Origin: Progne subis subis
Lineage: Eukaryota > Chordata > Aves > Passeriformes > Hirundinidae
Assembly (NCBI GenBank): GCA_022316685.1
Contig: JAKJHU010000136.1
Span: forward strand, 496,001-560,000
Reading direction: 5' to 3'
DNA: 64,000 bases
Position 1 is the stretch's first letter, and every line of letters begins with the position of its first letter. Shown here one piece after another: positions 37,268 through 50,327 of this stretch. A model generated the notes under the pieces. It saw nothing but the letters and a program-made list of their open reading frames with translations. It searched no databases and was not told the origin of the DNA. Made by a program: the position numbers and the translations under genes.

Positions 37268-38044
37268 ACTGAGATTGGCTCAGTTGGTTGGCACTTGGTG
37301 CTGATAACACCAGGATTGTAGCTGCAATCCTGGGATGGGATTTTGTCGGGGGCTTTCCCCGAGATTCAGGTGGTTTTAGAGTCTTTTGCCCTCTGCAAAG
37401 CTCTGAGCCAAACGGAAGAAAGAGACGGAGTCTTCAGGTTCTGATTTTTCAAGGTTGCATGCTTCGTTTATTGCTTCTTATATTACAATTTTCTCAGTGC
37501 CCCACAAAGATCTTTGCAGCTGCTCGGGCATCTGGTGACTCCTCGACTCCTCCCGAACAGGTCTGTCTCTATCTTTTATACTAATTGCTACGTATTCTTT
37601 ATTTATCATAACTTGCCAATGTCTAACACTTATACTAAACAGGTCATCTCTACTTTGACCCAATATCTTTAAACTACTTTGTGCCACCGTCACTGCTGAA
37701 ATGGAGTGAGGGAAGAAGAAAGAAGAAGCAGGAGACAATGCCCCAAATCCTCCATCTTGCCCCCATTCACTTCAATACTAAAAACCTAAACCAACTGTTT
37801 TCTCACCCTGTGATAAGCTAAACTACTATCTTTCACACTCTTGTGGCTTGCAATCCTTCCCGCAGTGTAGGAAGCCTTTCCCATGGACTGAGATCAAAGC
37901 CAGTGTCCCTCTGGGCTCTGGGCCAAGGTCCCAGACCCCCCTGTCCAGGTCTCTGACCCTCCAGGGCAGCCAAAGGAATGCCCTGGACTCCAACAGGACT
38001 TGATGATCCTTGTGGGTCCCTTCCAACTTGGACTATGCTGTGAA
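37268..38044 (+). mobile_element. tRNA-Ile-derived SINE (TguSINE1-like), split by an LTR
   Basis: The head (37268-37343) carries an A-box-like GGCTCAGTTGG and an anticodon arm TGGTG-CTGATAA-CACCA. The five-pair stem is perfect and the loop reads GAT, an isoleucine anticodon. The B box is degenerate (GCTGCAATCC). The tail (38002-38044) reads GATGATCCTTGTGGGTCCC followed by TTCCAACTTGG, the CR1-type 3' end. A tRNA-Ile head joined to a CR1 tail is the structure of passerine TguSINE1 as I recall it. Head and tail join cleanly if the LTR at 37344-37995 and one copy of its target duplication are removed. It is not a functional tRNA gene, because the T arm is decayed and the element is interrupted. 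Confidence 0.75.
37344..37995 (-). mobile_element. Solo LTR, ERVK-like, inserted in the tRNA-Ile SINE
   Basis: On the + strand the element starts TGTCGGGGGC and ends GACTCCAACA, the TG...CA ends of an LTR. Read on - it has a TATA box (TAGTATAAAAG, about 37572-37583), then an AATAAA signal (complement of 37467-37472) and a U5 ending in CCCCGACA. The flanks are GGATTT (37338-37343) and GGACTT (37996-38001), a 6-bp target duplication with one C/T difference. Six bases is typical of ERVK-type integration. No internal retroviral sequence lies beside it, so it is a solo LTR of 652 bp. Confidence 0.75.
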
Positions 38045-41000
38045 ATCAAAGTCTGTGAGATCAAGCTGGAGCTCAGAGTTTAGCAGTCACCCTGCAGAAG
38101 CTGCATGTCCCAGTACTAGCTCTGTGGCCCTGTTTAAATTAACCTGGGCTGTCACAGGGAGCATGGGCAGCTCATACTTTGTGCTTTTTAAGGAACCAGT
38201 TCCCTTTTCTCCAGCTCATCCCACTGTTCCTCATTACCACCCTTTTCCACTTACGAGGTCCATGCCCTCCACAATGGCTGTAGTGTAGCTGCATCTCTCT
38301 GCCTTGGCACTTCTACAAGACAGGTTTGAACAGAAATGTTGACATTTCTGTCACACTCCTCAAAACAAAAGCATCTTTAGATGGTTTAGACACATTCATA
38401 TGGCGCTCAGTGGAGATGCTTGACTGGGAATACCAGGAATGGTGTGGAACAGGGCAGGGCTCAGTGTGATGTGGCTGAACACACAGCACAATGACCAGTT
38501 TGTTTCATTGCAGAGTAATGGGTTCAGTGGCTGCTGATCTTGTGCACTCATTTGTCCCAGATGTGTTGTGCAGCCACCCAGAGGATCTGAACGTCCTGAT
38601 CATCCAGAGGGCTCATACTTGGGTGGGGCACTGCTTGTACATTTTATAATGAAAGAGCTGCCATTTTTCATTCTACCAAGAATTAACTCTGTCGTCCACT
38701 TAAGCTGCTGCTATTAACTAGCTGGTAATGGCATCTAACAAGATGCTTAAGAGTCACAGGGGAGAAAAACAAGACTCCAATTTTAACCTGATTGACTGAA
38801 GCACTTAAACATTGACTGGAAAGTCTTAATTTTCTTGTTGACTTCAATCTGTATTAGACAATGATTTAAATATAGATAGTCTGTACTGTAGCATTTGGTT
38901 GCCTTTTGGTAATTTCTGAGTTTTCCTTGAAGCGTGTTAAACTGTAGCGTGGAACCTTGCATTTCTCTTGGTAACCAAATATTCCAAGTCTCACTGAGCC
39001 CTTCCCTTTTTATTTATTTATTATGTATTTTTGTTACTGAGATTTCTTCTGGAGTATCATCCATAGGACATAATTGGCTGTTTGATACACCCTGGTGGAA
39101 ATGCAGGACCTTGGAACAGGATTCGTGTCTCTTTTGTGCTTTGTCATACCCATGGCCAGAACTGAAGTAGTGTTTCAGAGGTTTAATGACTGTGCTGGAA
39201 AACAGAGAAATTAGAGGTGGAAATGACGGTGTATGGCTTTGCTCATCCCAGGTTAGGATTGTTCCTTGTGGTACTAGCATTCTGATGTGAATTGTTTTAG
39301 CTTTCACAGACTCAGATAAAGAACCTGTAGCTATCAGAAAATGATCAGGCTTTTTCATTATATTAAATATAAACTTGGTTTGGGCTTATTTTTTTTTTTT
39401 AGTCAATCTTACATTACTCTTCTACTTTTCATCTCTAGCCTTGGTATCATGTTTCACATTCTGCTCCTTTTACTCTGCCCTCTTTCCTCTTTATTGACAA
39501 AGGGTCGCTGATGGTTTTCAGTGTTCAGGGATCTCCAGTACTCAGACTTGCCCAGATTTAAACCACCACCTTCCTTGTTTCCCTTCATCTCATTCACACC
39601 CTCACAGTTTGCTGTCTCAGGAATTCCCTGGTGTCAGAGGTGCTGTTCTGGGCCACCCCTGGGCCTGTGTCACCTGTTCTTCAGGGATTCCAGGCCTTCA
39701 TCTCTTCCCTCCAGCCACTTCAATGTTCGGCTCTTCTGCTTTCTCCAGGCTCTGCTCTGTTCCCATTGCCTCTGTCAGTGTTTGTGACAATCTTCTGTTC
39801 CTCCTTTTTGCAGATTTTCCACCTCTTTTTCCCTAAGTACAGCATATTTGTTTCTGGTTCTGAACCCAAGAGGATTATCTGTGTGAGCAGGAAGATTCGT
39901 GCTAATAAATATTTGCAAGAGCAAAATCATCACCTGTATGGATCAGGTTCTTAAAGGATTAGATTTTAATTCAAAGTTTAAAAAAATCTTAACTCCCCAG
40001 TCCCTAAGCAGATGCAGTTGGAGGGAAATTCTGATTGCAGTGTAGTCAGTGGGAGCTGGGGCACAATTTCACACCCCATGTTTCTTTATAGTCATTTGAG
40101 AAGACTCACAAAATTATGTCCATAGATTTTTATTTAGATTTAGCCAAGGCTCAGTCACACTGTTGTGAGGGTGATAAATCTTCCTAATCACTGAGAGGCA
40201 TCCCTGCCCATGGCATGGTGTATTTCTATATTCCATCCTTTCTCTTCCTGCAATTTGTCCTGTATAAATATAGCTTGCAAGTTATTTCCATGATGATGGA
40301 ATATAATTTTTATTTACCATTTTGAGAAATTTCAGAAAGTCTGATGAATTTGGCTGAGCTTTAATATTAATGAAACAGACCGTAGCATTTGTAATCCATA
40401 ATTTTATTTGAAGTTGATATAAGAAGCGTTAACATTTGTAGGTGTGAAATTTCTGAATACATGTTTTTCTGTTCTGCCATGCAAAAGTGCAGTTTGGATT
40501 ACTTGCATTACATTATTTTAGACCAGAAAATAACCTCATGTCATTTGTGTCAGCATTCTGAATGACAGAAAATACCCCAGTATAAAGGGAAGGGGATTTA
40601 ACCATAACCAGTAGTTTTCTCTTAATGAATCAATACAGTTTCTTTAAAATGTGGCACGCTGAGTGTTTTTTCAATAATTTAATTGGCTTTTGTAAACTAT
40701 GCTAATTCATTCTCTCTTAAAATGCCTTTCTCCTCCATTCTCTTTATAGACCATACAAAAAGGAAATACAAATTAAAGTAGTTTTGTTTTCTACAGCGGT
40801 AGAAATGATTTTGTGCAACAGTCAATTTACTCATGCCTTTTTTTGTTTGAAATGGGAACAGGTCCCAGTCCCACCTCTCTGAAGTGTAAAATGTGTTCAC
40901 ATTCACTTTCGTAATGTGGGTGCTTGCAAGGAGAACCAGAATAGCAGGACTGAAAATAAAGCCCCAGGGAGAATTCTGCTTCCTGACTCTGGTTTGGTTT

Positions 41001-41407
41001 CCTTGTGCAAGACCTGGTTTTGAAAGCAATGAATGTGGCTGTGTGTGCAAACATCAGTGAACAGATCCACCACTAAGCCTGAATAGTTTTGCACCTTAAG
41101 CATCACTTTGCAGAGAGAGACCCTCCCTCAGTGAAATCTGGGGCACCAAGAACGTTCTACTCTGAGTAAAACTGGGAGTGGGAGGGACCTTGGGTTTTTA
41201 ATGACAAACCACCTGTCAGGCAGCCATTAGCCAAGATGAAAGCTATGTTGCAGACCAGTGGGGTGCTTTCTAAGTGAGCTAGGGATGTAATTTTTATCCA
41301 AGGAATGGTTGCAGTTTGTTTGCCCGAGTCATTAACAGTACACCGACATGAGAGGGTATGGGGTGGCAGGGAAAGTGAAGAGTTGTGATAACTATGTCCT
41401 GTCCTAC

Positions 41408-41429
41408 GTGTGTGTGTGTGTGTATATAT
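41408..41429. repeat. GT/TA dinucleotide repeat
   Basis: About seven GT units run into TATATAT. Confidence 0.9.
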
Positions 41430-43880
41430 CCTGTTGGTCTAGGTGAGTTTGAGGAAATGGTCTGCAATGTTTCCTAAGGGAGACTGTAGTTTGGCCATCA
41501 AGAAAACGCTGGAGTCACCATCATACTCTACACCCTGAGAGAGTTATCAGAAGGTTTGTGTTTCTGGAAGGTAACACTTCCTGAATTGATGGAGCTTTCC
41601 TTTTGAGTACTGCTATCAGAATACTTCTAAAACCAGTGAAGTGGCTTCTGGTTTGCAATGAAGTGAGAATTGGATTCTCAGAATTCACATTTTATTTAGC
41701 AGAAAACTGACAGAAATGTTCTAGTTGAGTCTTAGTACTGCTTTTCCAGATAAGATATTAATTATGTGATTACCTTTCCTAAAAGCTGGTAAACAGCCCC
41801 AGCACTAAGCCTGGGGTGCCCTTCTAACTCGATGGCAGCTGCACCTGATGCTGCTGATCCCACCCCTGGAACTTGGGAGAACCCTTGGCCCATGTAATTT
41901 TTCATCCTGCTTTACTTGACCGTATCTCTCACTTCTGGCTGTACAAATGCAGGAGGTTTGCCCTGACCTACAGAGGCTCGGATGGAAAAACTGATTGTCA
42001 CTTACTGTGAAAGCCTAGGCTGACCCTGAATTTATAAAACTTCTCCCTCTCTGAGTGTGGAAACACATGGAGGTTCTCATACCTTACTTTATCTATAGGA
42101 ACTATAGCAGCAGCTTTCTAGGAATTGCCTGGCGCTTGCAGGTTCAGAATGAAAGGTGTGTGATCCCTGTAAAACGTGGGTTGCACTTTTGTGGAGCTGT
42201 GCTGCCCCTTAGGGATCCTTACAGGAAATTCTGCCTCTTGGAATACCAGGGAAAGCACGTGCCATTTACAACAAAAACCGCTGTATCCCCTTGGGACCTA
42301 CCCCTTTAGCAGGAACGCCCACATCCTAGCCATCCTGCTGGATCCTCTGCCATTGATGCACTCAGGAAAGGATCCTTCTGGAAGCCTGACCCTGTGTGAA
42401 TTTGATCTGGGAGGTGAATGGGCTGAGGCAGCTCTGCTGCTGACAGTCCTGTGGGAATCTACATTGGAAACAGGGAGCTTTTGTCTTTTGGGAGCAGCGT
42501 CAGAAAGGAACACAATGTGCATCTGGAAATACTTGTGTTACTATTTCATTTAAGCTGTCTATTAGGAATGGTCCTTGTTGGTGGATATGTTAAAACAGAA
42601 ATGTTTCAAAGTGCATGGCAGTATCTCAAAACACAGCTGGTTTGGAAGGGTGGAGCCTTGACTCAGTAGTGTTTCTCCTAATGTTTGGGAGAGCAGCAGC
42701 AGCCCCTGTGTAATGTGAAATCCTTTACTGTTACCTCTCTATGGCAGTGAATGTCAGCTGGGCTGCTTGATTTGCTGTCACTGACGTTCTCTGCCTACCC
42801 TGCTAGAGATGAATCACCCCAAACTTCATTCCTCTTGTCTTCCTGACCTGATTTCTCTACCTGATACCACTTGTTCCTCTCCACTGAACCTTGCATGCCC
42901 ACCCGTTTGTTCCCTAGCACTGCGGGACACCATCTAATGCTTTCATTGCTCTCAGGATTCTTTTAGGGACAGAACAAACTGTTACAGCCAGACCTTTCAG
43001 ATAGAGGATTTTTTTTTCTTCCCCTCTCATGTTTTTCAATCCATCCTAAGCAGTACTGTGCTTACAATAGAATAAATTGTCTATTGTCTCGCTCTACTTC
43101 AATATTTTTATAATATTTAAACATTTGCAGGTATAAGTACATCAGAGAGAAACTGTTGAGAAATCCCATTAACATTTTCTGATATGTAATTTGTTTCCTA
43201 TTAACCTAGGGGAAGAAATTAATGAAAATTTACTGTGCTAAGCTGAGAATTAAGTTTTCTGGAAATTAAGCGTTTGAGGTTTTTTATATATTTATTGAAT
43301 ATTTAGGACACCAGCCCATAGCTGTAGGCACTGGGGAATAGTTTGAGAGCACAAATTTCTCTGTGTTAAATGTCTCCTGTCCAACTTGCAATTGTATTTT
43401 TTAAAAAGTTTACGGATTACCAAGAAATTGGAAGTGCTGTTGGGCGTGTCTGTTCTCTTCTGCTATCGCCAGCTGCAGGAAGCCTGGCCCTGGAAATCTC
43501 CAAGCACTGGCCAGAAGAAACTGGGTCTAAATTGTGTGAAATAGGAGGATGTTCTCTCGTCAGCCCTTGCTGGGGTAGAAGATTTAGTGACACAGCAGTG
43601 ACTCTTGCCCTGCAGAGTTCTGCTGCCACTGTGCTGCGTGGTTACAAAACCTTCTGCGTCCTCTTCATCGTCCCCAGCCTGCAGGGAGTACTCTCCCAGC
43701 ACATCATGTGCAGTCAGACTGTTTCCTCTAAGTGGCATGGAGGGAGTTTGTGTGTCAGGATCTCTGTGACACCTTCATCAAGCGCTGCCTTAAGTATGTC
43801 AGTGATCAGGTATCAAGAATCAATAAATGATGAGGAAAAAATGCCCAAGAGGTCTTTTAGGGGCTGGAAATCACCTGCTT

Positions 43881-43898
43881 AAAAAAAAAAAAAAAAAA
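43881..43898. repeat. Poly-A tract, 18 bases
   Basis: Eighteen A residues; an AATAAA lies 54 bases upstream at 43822-43827. See the finding on a possible retrocopy. Confidence 0.9.
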
Positions 43899-46800
43899 GA
43901 AAAAATTCCTTGCAGAATCCAAAACTTCACATTTCTACCTCTTTTTCTCTGACAGAACCATGTCAATTTTAAGAGAAATCATGTGTTTAGAATGATGGGA
44001 TTCTAACAAGCTGCACTGTGTGCACAACTAACATTTTTTACTTCTTTCCCCTGAAGGACCTGTCAGAACAGGCGTAGAGCTGAGACACGAGAAGGGCAGC
44101 TCTTGGGGGTTGCTGAGGCTGGTGTGGATGGGCTGAACTGAACAGTGGTGCTGTGATTTGCCTGAATTCAGGCAAGGCTCACTAGAAAATGGATTGTTCC
44201 TTGTGTGTGTATGGTGTGTATATATGCATATAAATACCAGCTCATTTAATCAGAGTTATGAGCTGTTACAGCAGCGTCAGAGCACAGCAGACAGAGCCCT
44301 GCTGCATCTCTCATTCTGAGGTCTTTCCCTCCTGGGCTCGTTTATCACCCGTGTCAATTGCTGTGAAACATGATTCCACCTTTCCAATGTTTTTCTGTTA
44401 GGCTTACCTTTTCCTCAATTCCTTCTTGTTTGGAGGGGGGAAAAAAACAAACAAAAAAACCAACAAACTGTCACAGTTTTGTTTATTTGAAAAAATGCCC
44501 TTTTCACGTTCCTTATCTTTCAGAGACTCTCTGCTTGGGCATCTGTCAGTGTGTTCTTTCTGCATTGATTGCACATGGGTTTTCGTTCTGGATTTGAAAG
44601 GTACTTTGTCTTCTCTACCCCGACGTGTGTGTTGTTGCTGCCACTTCTGCATCACAGAGTCATTGCATAAAGAGTGTTTTACCACTCCAATTCTCACCCT
44701 TTGGGCCACAGTGCAGAAACTCTTGCTCTCCAACCTTTCTTCCAGGCTTAGCCATTAGGACGTGGAAAAATGTGAAAAAATGTGTGATCAATACACTAAA
44801 ATGGCAGAGGGAAACAGCAGCATTTGTTATTCATAAGTTTCTTTATGCTGAGCTTTTTCACTTCAAAGGGAATTGTAAACCAACCAACCCCTTCATCATT
44901 TGATCATTTAGCATTTGATAATTTGAAGGAAACAGCAGAAAAGACCTGGCTTGCAAAACTGCAGTAGGAGGCTTTTTAGAATCCCTGACAACCAATCTGA
45001 GGTAAAAATATATTTCACTACTGATTTCTTTGTGTATCTGAAAAGGATTAAAAAATAAATATTTTGGAAATTGATCTGTGTTATATATGTTACATATTTC
45101 TGCTGTACTCGTCCATGAAAGCATGGTCTAGAAGCCCTCAGGGAGGAGAAGATGAAGAGCAACAGGCAAAAGTTACTGAGCTAGAGGTGTGTTAGCAGCA
45201 ATGGTAACACAGGCTGCATCTCTGGTTCATTCCTTTCTGGCCTCTCTTCTGTCCCTGCCTGTTAACAGTGGTAGGTAGGTGAGCAAAGCTGGGTGTTACC
45301 CACTCCCTTGCTGCTTTTGGGAGCTGTGGAAGTTCTGAGTTTAGCAGGCAAATCCTGCCACCTGGTGATTGCTCGTGCACCTCTGGGGTTGTTCCTTGGG
45401 TGGAATTTGGCCCTTTGAAAGGGAATTTCCTGCTGCAGCTTTACTTGTGCTCCTTTTCCCAGTGGTAGGACCTTGTTGGTACATTGTGCCAACACCTTGT
45501 GCCTCACAGCAGCCTCAACACGAGCAAAGATGGGAGAGGCTCGGGATGAGCCCTGCCAGGTCCTTACAGCTCATCCATTGCTCCCAGTGAGTGTTTGTGG
45601 TGCCTGTGAACTGCAGCCCTCAGGCTCACAGCCTTGGAATCTCATTCCAACGAAAACTTGCTGCCCCCACCTCATCCTTTCCCTCCCTGGTTCCTTTTTC
45701 TCTCTCCTTTGGAGCATGGTTTCTCTCTACTGTGCCCATGTGAATGTCAGTGCTGGTGCCTCGTTCTCCTGGTGCCCCTCCTGCTGTGGGCACCTCCCTT
45801 GCCCTCAGCCAGCTTCCTTGGACTGCACTGGCACGGGAACTGGGCTGCAGCTGCTCCTGCCTGGCAGGGACGTTTGAGCCAGGGTAGCATTCCTGATGAA
45901 TGCCACTCAGTACTGTTTTATCCTTTGCAGTGGTAAGTAAGGATTCCTTAAGCCAAGCAGCCTTTTACCACTGCTTCTGCACCAGTGTTCCTGCTCCTCC
46001 CTGTATCTGCCTGCCCTCGTGTGTGCCACGTGGGGCTCTGGAAGTCTGAGAGAGCCAGCAGGGATGGCTCGTGTCTCCAGTGCCCCTGGGAGTGCTCAGC
46101 TGCACTCATTGGTTTGGTTTGGTTTTGGGAAGTGACACGAGGAGCAGGAAGCTCAGGCAAGCTGGAATCACTTTCCTTGAACTCCAGGATGACTTCAGCA
46201 TCTCTCAGGCAGAGGAGTAACTGCTTCATTAAACATCAGGGGGGTTGGAACAAAATGGCAAAAATGATCCTGACATTCCCCTGTGGAGTGAACCAATCCA
46301 GGTGCCTGCGCTTGGAGAAGGTCTGGAGTCCCAAATTCACCTGCACGTGCCAGGGCTCTGCCACGGCACATGGAAGGGGAGGGAAGGGATTCAGTGGACC
46401 CAGAGACACAGAGCTTTAATGGCCATTGCAGATAAATGCTTCAAAGGGATGAGTTTTGCTACTTGTCATCTTCCCAGTAGAAATAAGTTTTGTAAGAATA
46501 TTTGGCTAAATCGATAGAAATGATTTGACCTTCCTTCCCTCAGAGAAGTGTTTATGCTATTGCTAGTCTTAGAACATGGAATTTTTCCATTATTTTCCTG
46601 TATAGCTGACTGCATGGCTCTGGATTTTTGATCTGGCTTTCAATATATTTTGAGAAGAAGAAAAATATGTTTCCATTGCTTAGTGACCAGGGGATGGTAG
46701 CAGCTATAAAAAGAAAAGAAAGACGTGTCCAGTGTGTCCTTGGAGTCAAATGTAGGCACAAAATTCTCTCAGAGCTAATAACCTTGGGAAGATTTTAGAA

Positions 46801-47479
46801 AGCATTTTATTTAGAGTTAAAAGTTGAATGAAATACAAAGCTGTTTCAAAAATATAGAGGGGAATGGGTCAATAAACTTGCTTGAATCCTGTAGGATGAA
46901 CTATGTCACCACCATGTGACTGGGAGGTTTGGTGAGTTGATCATACTCTGGTCCAGGGGGGAAAGTTGCATGGTTTCTCATGAGCTAGCTCCTCAATTTA
47001 CTTGAAATTCAAGTTTTGATTTGCTGTAATGGATACAGAAAGAGGAAGATGATTCTTTTCGAAAACATAAGTAAGAAAATGACATGTAAAATTTTATTGT
47101 CCCTTAGGGAAGAGATATCTGTGCTGTATTGTTCAGAGGGGTATGTCTCAGCATGCTGTCCAGTTTTCAACTCTGTAATAATCTCTTGAGGTTCTTATGG
47201 CCTCTGAACAAGGTCACTACATAATGTGGGGAAAAACTGGAAGGATGGTCTTCTCTTGCTGCTCTGGCTGTAAGTATTATGAAAAATACATTTATAAAGT
47301 TTGTTTGCAGTGTGGGTATGAACAAAGAGGTTTAAATTTTGAAGTAGTGTGACTCTGAGAAATGCTAGGCAAATTCCCTAAATTCCCTGTCACCCGTGGG
47401 CTAGTGGGGCACTCCTGTGGGTGCTCCCTGAGCTGTAACTGCTGGAATTTCTGTACCTCAGTGGTTTCCTGCTTTTCTT

Positions 47480-47481
<2 letters not shown>

Positions 47482-47510
<29 letters not shown>
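47482..47510. repeat. Poly-T tract, 29 bases
   Basis: Twenty-nine T residues after a CTTTTCTTTC lead-in. No element recognised beside it. Confidence 0.95.
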
Positions 47511-48906
47511 CCCTTGTGGTTAGCTAATTACTAATTTGTGTTAGTTACGGTGAGGGGGTCTGTGGAGAAGTGAATTAATACTTGGTTTATATTAAAGAGT
47601 GACATGATTGATGTGCTAATTACGCAGATACTTGTTCTTGATATTCTACTTTATTATATAGAAAGATGAAGGCCAGCTGCAATAGCAAGCTCTGCTAATA
47701 CATAAACACACATAATAACAAGGGCAAGATTAATGATTTTTCAGGTTCCTAATGTTGGAATGTCCAAAGATGTCACACACATAAAATGTCTCTTCTTTTT
47801 CTTTACTGTGTCCGACTCGGACAACACCTGGAATATCTTCTGACTGGATAGGAGGGAGCTGGGAATGGGGGCTCTTGAGTGGTGGGGTTGATATCAGCTG
47901 CTCTCTGCACAAGTGGCATGAGTGCACAGGGCAGTGGTTAAGCTGAAGGATGTAATTAATCCTGCTGATACCAAAAATAATCAGTGGAGTTCGATGCCCA
48001 GCTCTGCTTTGTGGGGCTAATTGTGCGTTTGAAGTTATGCGCATAACTTAAGCTTTCGACTTCTTTACAATCAGAACTTAAAGCACAATTCAGGATCATA
48101 TTTAAAGCAGCATAGTGATGCTCCATTCCTGTATCCCCCTCAGTTATCCATGTTCTTCTATATTTGTTCTTACTTGGAACTCTAGCAATTGTAGGAAGAG
48201 CCCAAACACCTCCGTTCTGCTTGTTATATGTGCAGGATTAAGTGTTAAATAGAGCGTTATAAAGCTCTGCTGTTTTATACACATGTACAAGTGTAATATC
48301 TGCTTTATTTATGAGTTCTAAGAGAGATTTTAGGTGTGGATTAACAGACTGATGTATTTTGGTACAGCTGTCTTCTGCATTTTCTTACTTGCAAAGCCAT
48401 AACGGCCAGAGTTCGTTTATTTGTACAGGATTGCAGGGGTAAAATAAACCAGACCAGATATATTTCAGAAGCTTTAAAAACAGTTTAAAGTAGATGTTTC
48501 TATAAATCCCTATTTTATTACTGGAAGTGCAGCTATTTCATGGAATACCACACAGGGTATTGTTTCCTTTTTCCCTGCTGGAAGACACACATAGCTGATC
48601 AGTGGCATTTACAGAGGGAGAACCAAGCACATTAAGCAACTGTTTGCACAGTGCTTATGCTGAAATACTAAGTCAGTCCAAATTCCCATGAACTTTAATG
48701 GTATTTTTTTTTCTTCTAAGCAATTCTCTGTACAAGCCTCATTAAATGAAGAAAGGATTTCCATTGATTACCTTAACTTTAACACCTGGCTGGGAGGATT
48801 CAAGTGTGAACACTGTAAAATTCTATCCGTGTTACATGCAAAGGAAAATAATATGTTGGGATGTGGAGAAATCCCAAACAGCCCTTTGAAAGCGTGCCTG
48901 TTGCTG

Positions 48907-48952
48907 GAATCAGAGAGTCAGAGAAAGGTTGGAGGAGACCTGAAAGATCATT
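48907..48952 (-). mobile_element. Short CR1-like terminal fragment
   Basis: GGAATCAGAGAGTCAGAG followed by AAAGGTTGGAGGAGACCTGA and AAGATCATTAA resembles the reverse complement of a CR1 terminus. It is only about 45 bp long. Confidence 0.5.
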
Positions 48953-50327
48953 AATAAATTATTCTGGTGGATAAAAATGAGTGTGTTGGAGAAGACCTGG
49001 AGAGGAGCCTCTTCCAGGGCAGGTGCTACACATTACAGGTGTGGCTGTGTGATATCACAGCACTACAGGAATTGCTTCTTTTTCCAAGCCACATAATTTT
49101 GCAAAACTGAACCCTGGAGCTGCTCTGACTGTTCCTTTGTATGTTCTTGCTGTGGCCTGTGGGGCTTGTGTGCCCTTTCTGGTGTTACGAATTCCAGGGA
49201 GAGCTCAGGCTCCTCTCCATGGGCTTTGGGAGCTGAGCAGGAGATCCCTGCATCCTGGAGATTCCTGCATCCAAGAGAACCAGGGCTCGCTCTTCTTGGA
49301 GAACCCTGCTCCTGGAGAACCATGAACTGCCCCAGACTGTACTTCAGCTCCCTGGGGACTTCTTGTCTGTGCTGTTGCCACTCTAGGATACAGAGCTTAA
49401 GCTGTCCATACTGAGGTTGCCACCTTTTAAACTCCACATGGTAGGGGAACAGGCAAGTCTCCTTTTAGATTACTGTAGCTTTGTAGAGTGGCTTCCCTAA
49501 AATTCTGTTTCTGTCCAGTGGACATTATTATTTGTAATTTAAAAAAATGGATTTTTTTTTTTTTATTAGGAAGTGGAACATATTAAAATTGGAGTTAATG
49601 CGATGTGAAGTATTCTGCCAAATTTGATGGTAATAAAAATAGTCCATTTAAATTCCTCTGTTTCTGCATCTGTAACAGAGTGGAATCTTGTCTGTTTTTC
49701 ACTTTAAGCAATCTATGTTAAAGTACTTACATAGTAAGCATTATTTACTGCTTTTAGGATTACCCTAAACTAATCTAAGATGTGCCTCATTAGTTTTCCT
49801 ACTCTATGGAATAAAAAAAATTGCCAGCAGTGGTCTTTAAAGTGCGTTTTGCAGTTCTGCAATTACCATATTGATGATTGTTTTTCCTATGACAAATAGA
49901 CTATGGAGTTCTGTTGCACTCTCGACTTCCTAGCAGTTCTTAAATTTGCAGCAGTAGTGAGCTCTATTAGGCAGGATGGGGGGTTTGGTCTGCAGTGTGT
50001 ATTGGTCAAATGTAAATGATGTTATACAGATGTTAAAATTAGAATGTGTGAGAGAGCCATGTGCAACTACACTCGATCAGCTATTTTGGTAAAGCTGATT
50101 TAAGGGCTGGCTCTCAGGTTGCTGAGTTTTAGTTAGTACAAAGGGGTTATTTTTAGTGGTCCAAAATATTCAGGTATTTTGAGTTTAGAGGAACTTGAGC
50201 TTGTACTTAAAGAGAAAAAAAAAACCCCAACAAATTTGTAGGGTCTTTCTGGTGATACTATGCAGGCGTCACACACAGAGGTGCTACTGGAAAGTTCACA
50301 GGTTGGTCATCACCTGTGCAGGTAAAG
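48953..50327. other. Intronic DNA with a minisatellite
   Basis: Only the 17-bp repeat at 49240-49321 and an A10 run near 50215 stand out. Confidence 0.5.
49240..49321. repeat. Imperfect 17-bp minisatellite
   Basis: Units GGAGATCCCTGCATCCT and GGAGATTCCTGCATCCA are adjacent. After a diverged spacer come GGAGAACCCTGCTCCT and a partial GGAGAACC. Confidence 0.7.

Larger units (their letters stand above)
38045..48906. other. Longest transposon-poor stretch
   Basis: Nearly 11 kb with no CR1 or LTR that I can recognise. It holds the GT repeat (41408), A18 (43881), T29 (47482) and several unassignable frames, the longest of 170 codons at 43370-43882. A tiny CR1-like block (CATCCCTGCCCATGGCA) near 40200 is too short to call. 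Confidence 0.5.

Noticed and set aside
37268..37343. A functional tRNA-Ile gene
   Set aside because: The anticodon arm is good, but the T arm and B box are degenerate, the acceptor stem does not pair, and a CR1-like tail shows that it is a SINE head.
45985..46419. A 144-codon open frame on the + strand
   Set aside because: No recognisable domain and no sign of splice sites or conservation; likely chance in a locally GC-richer area.
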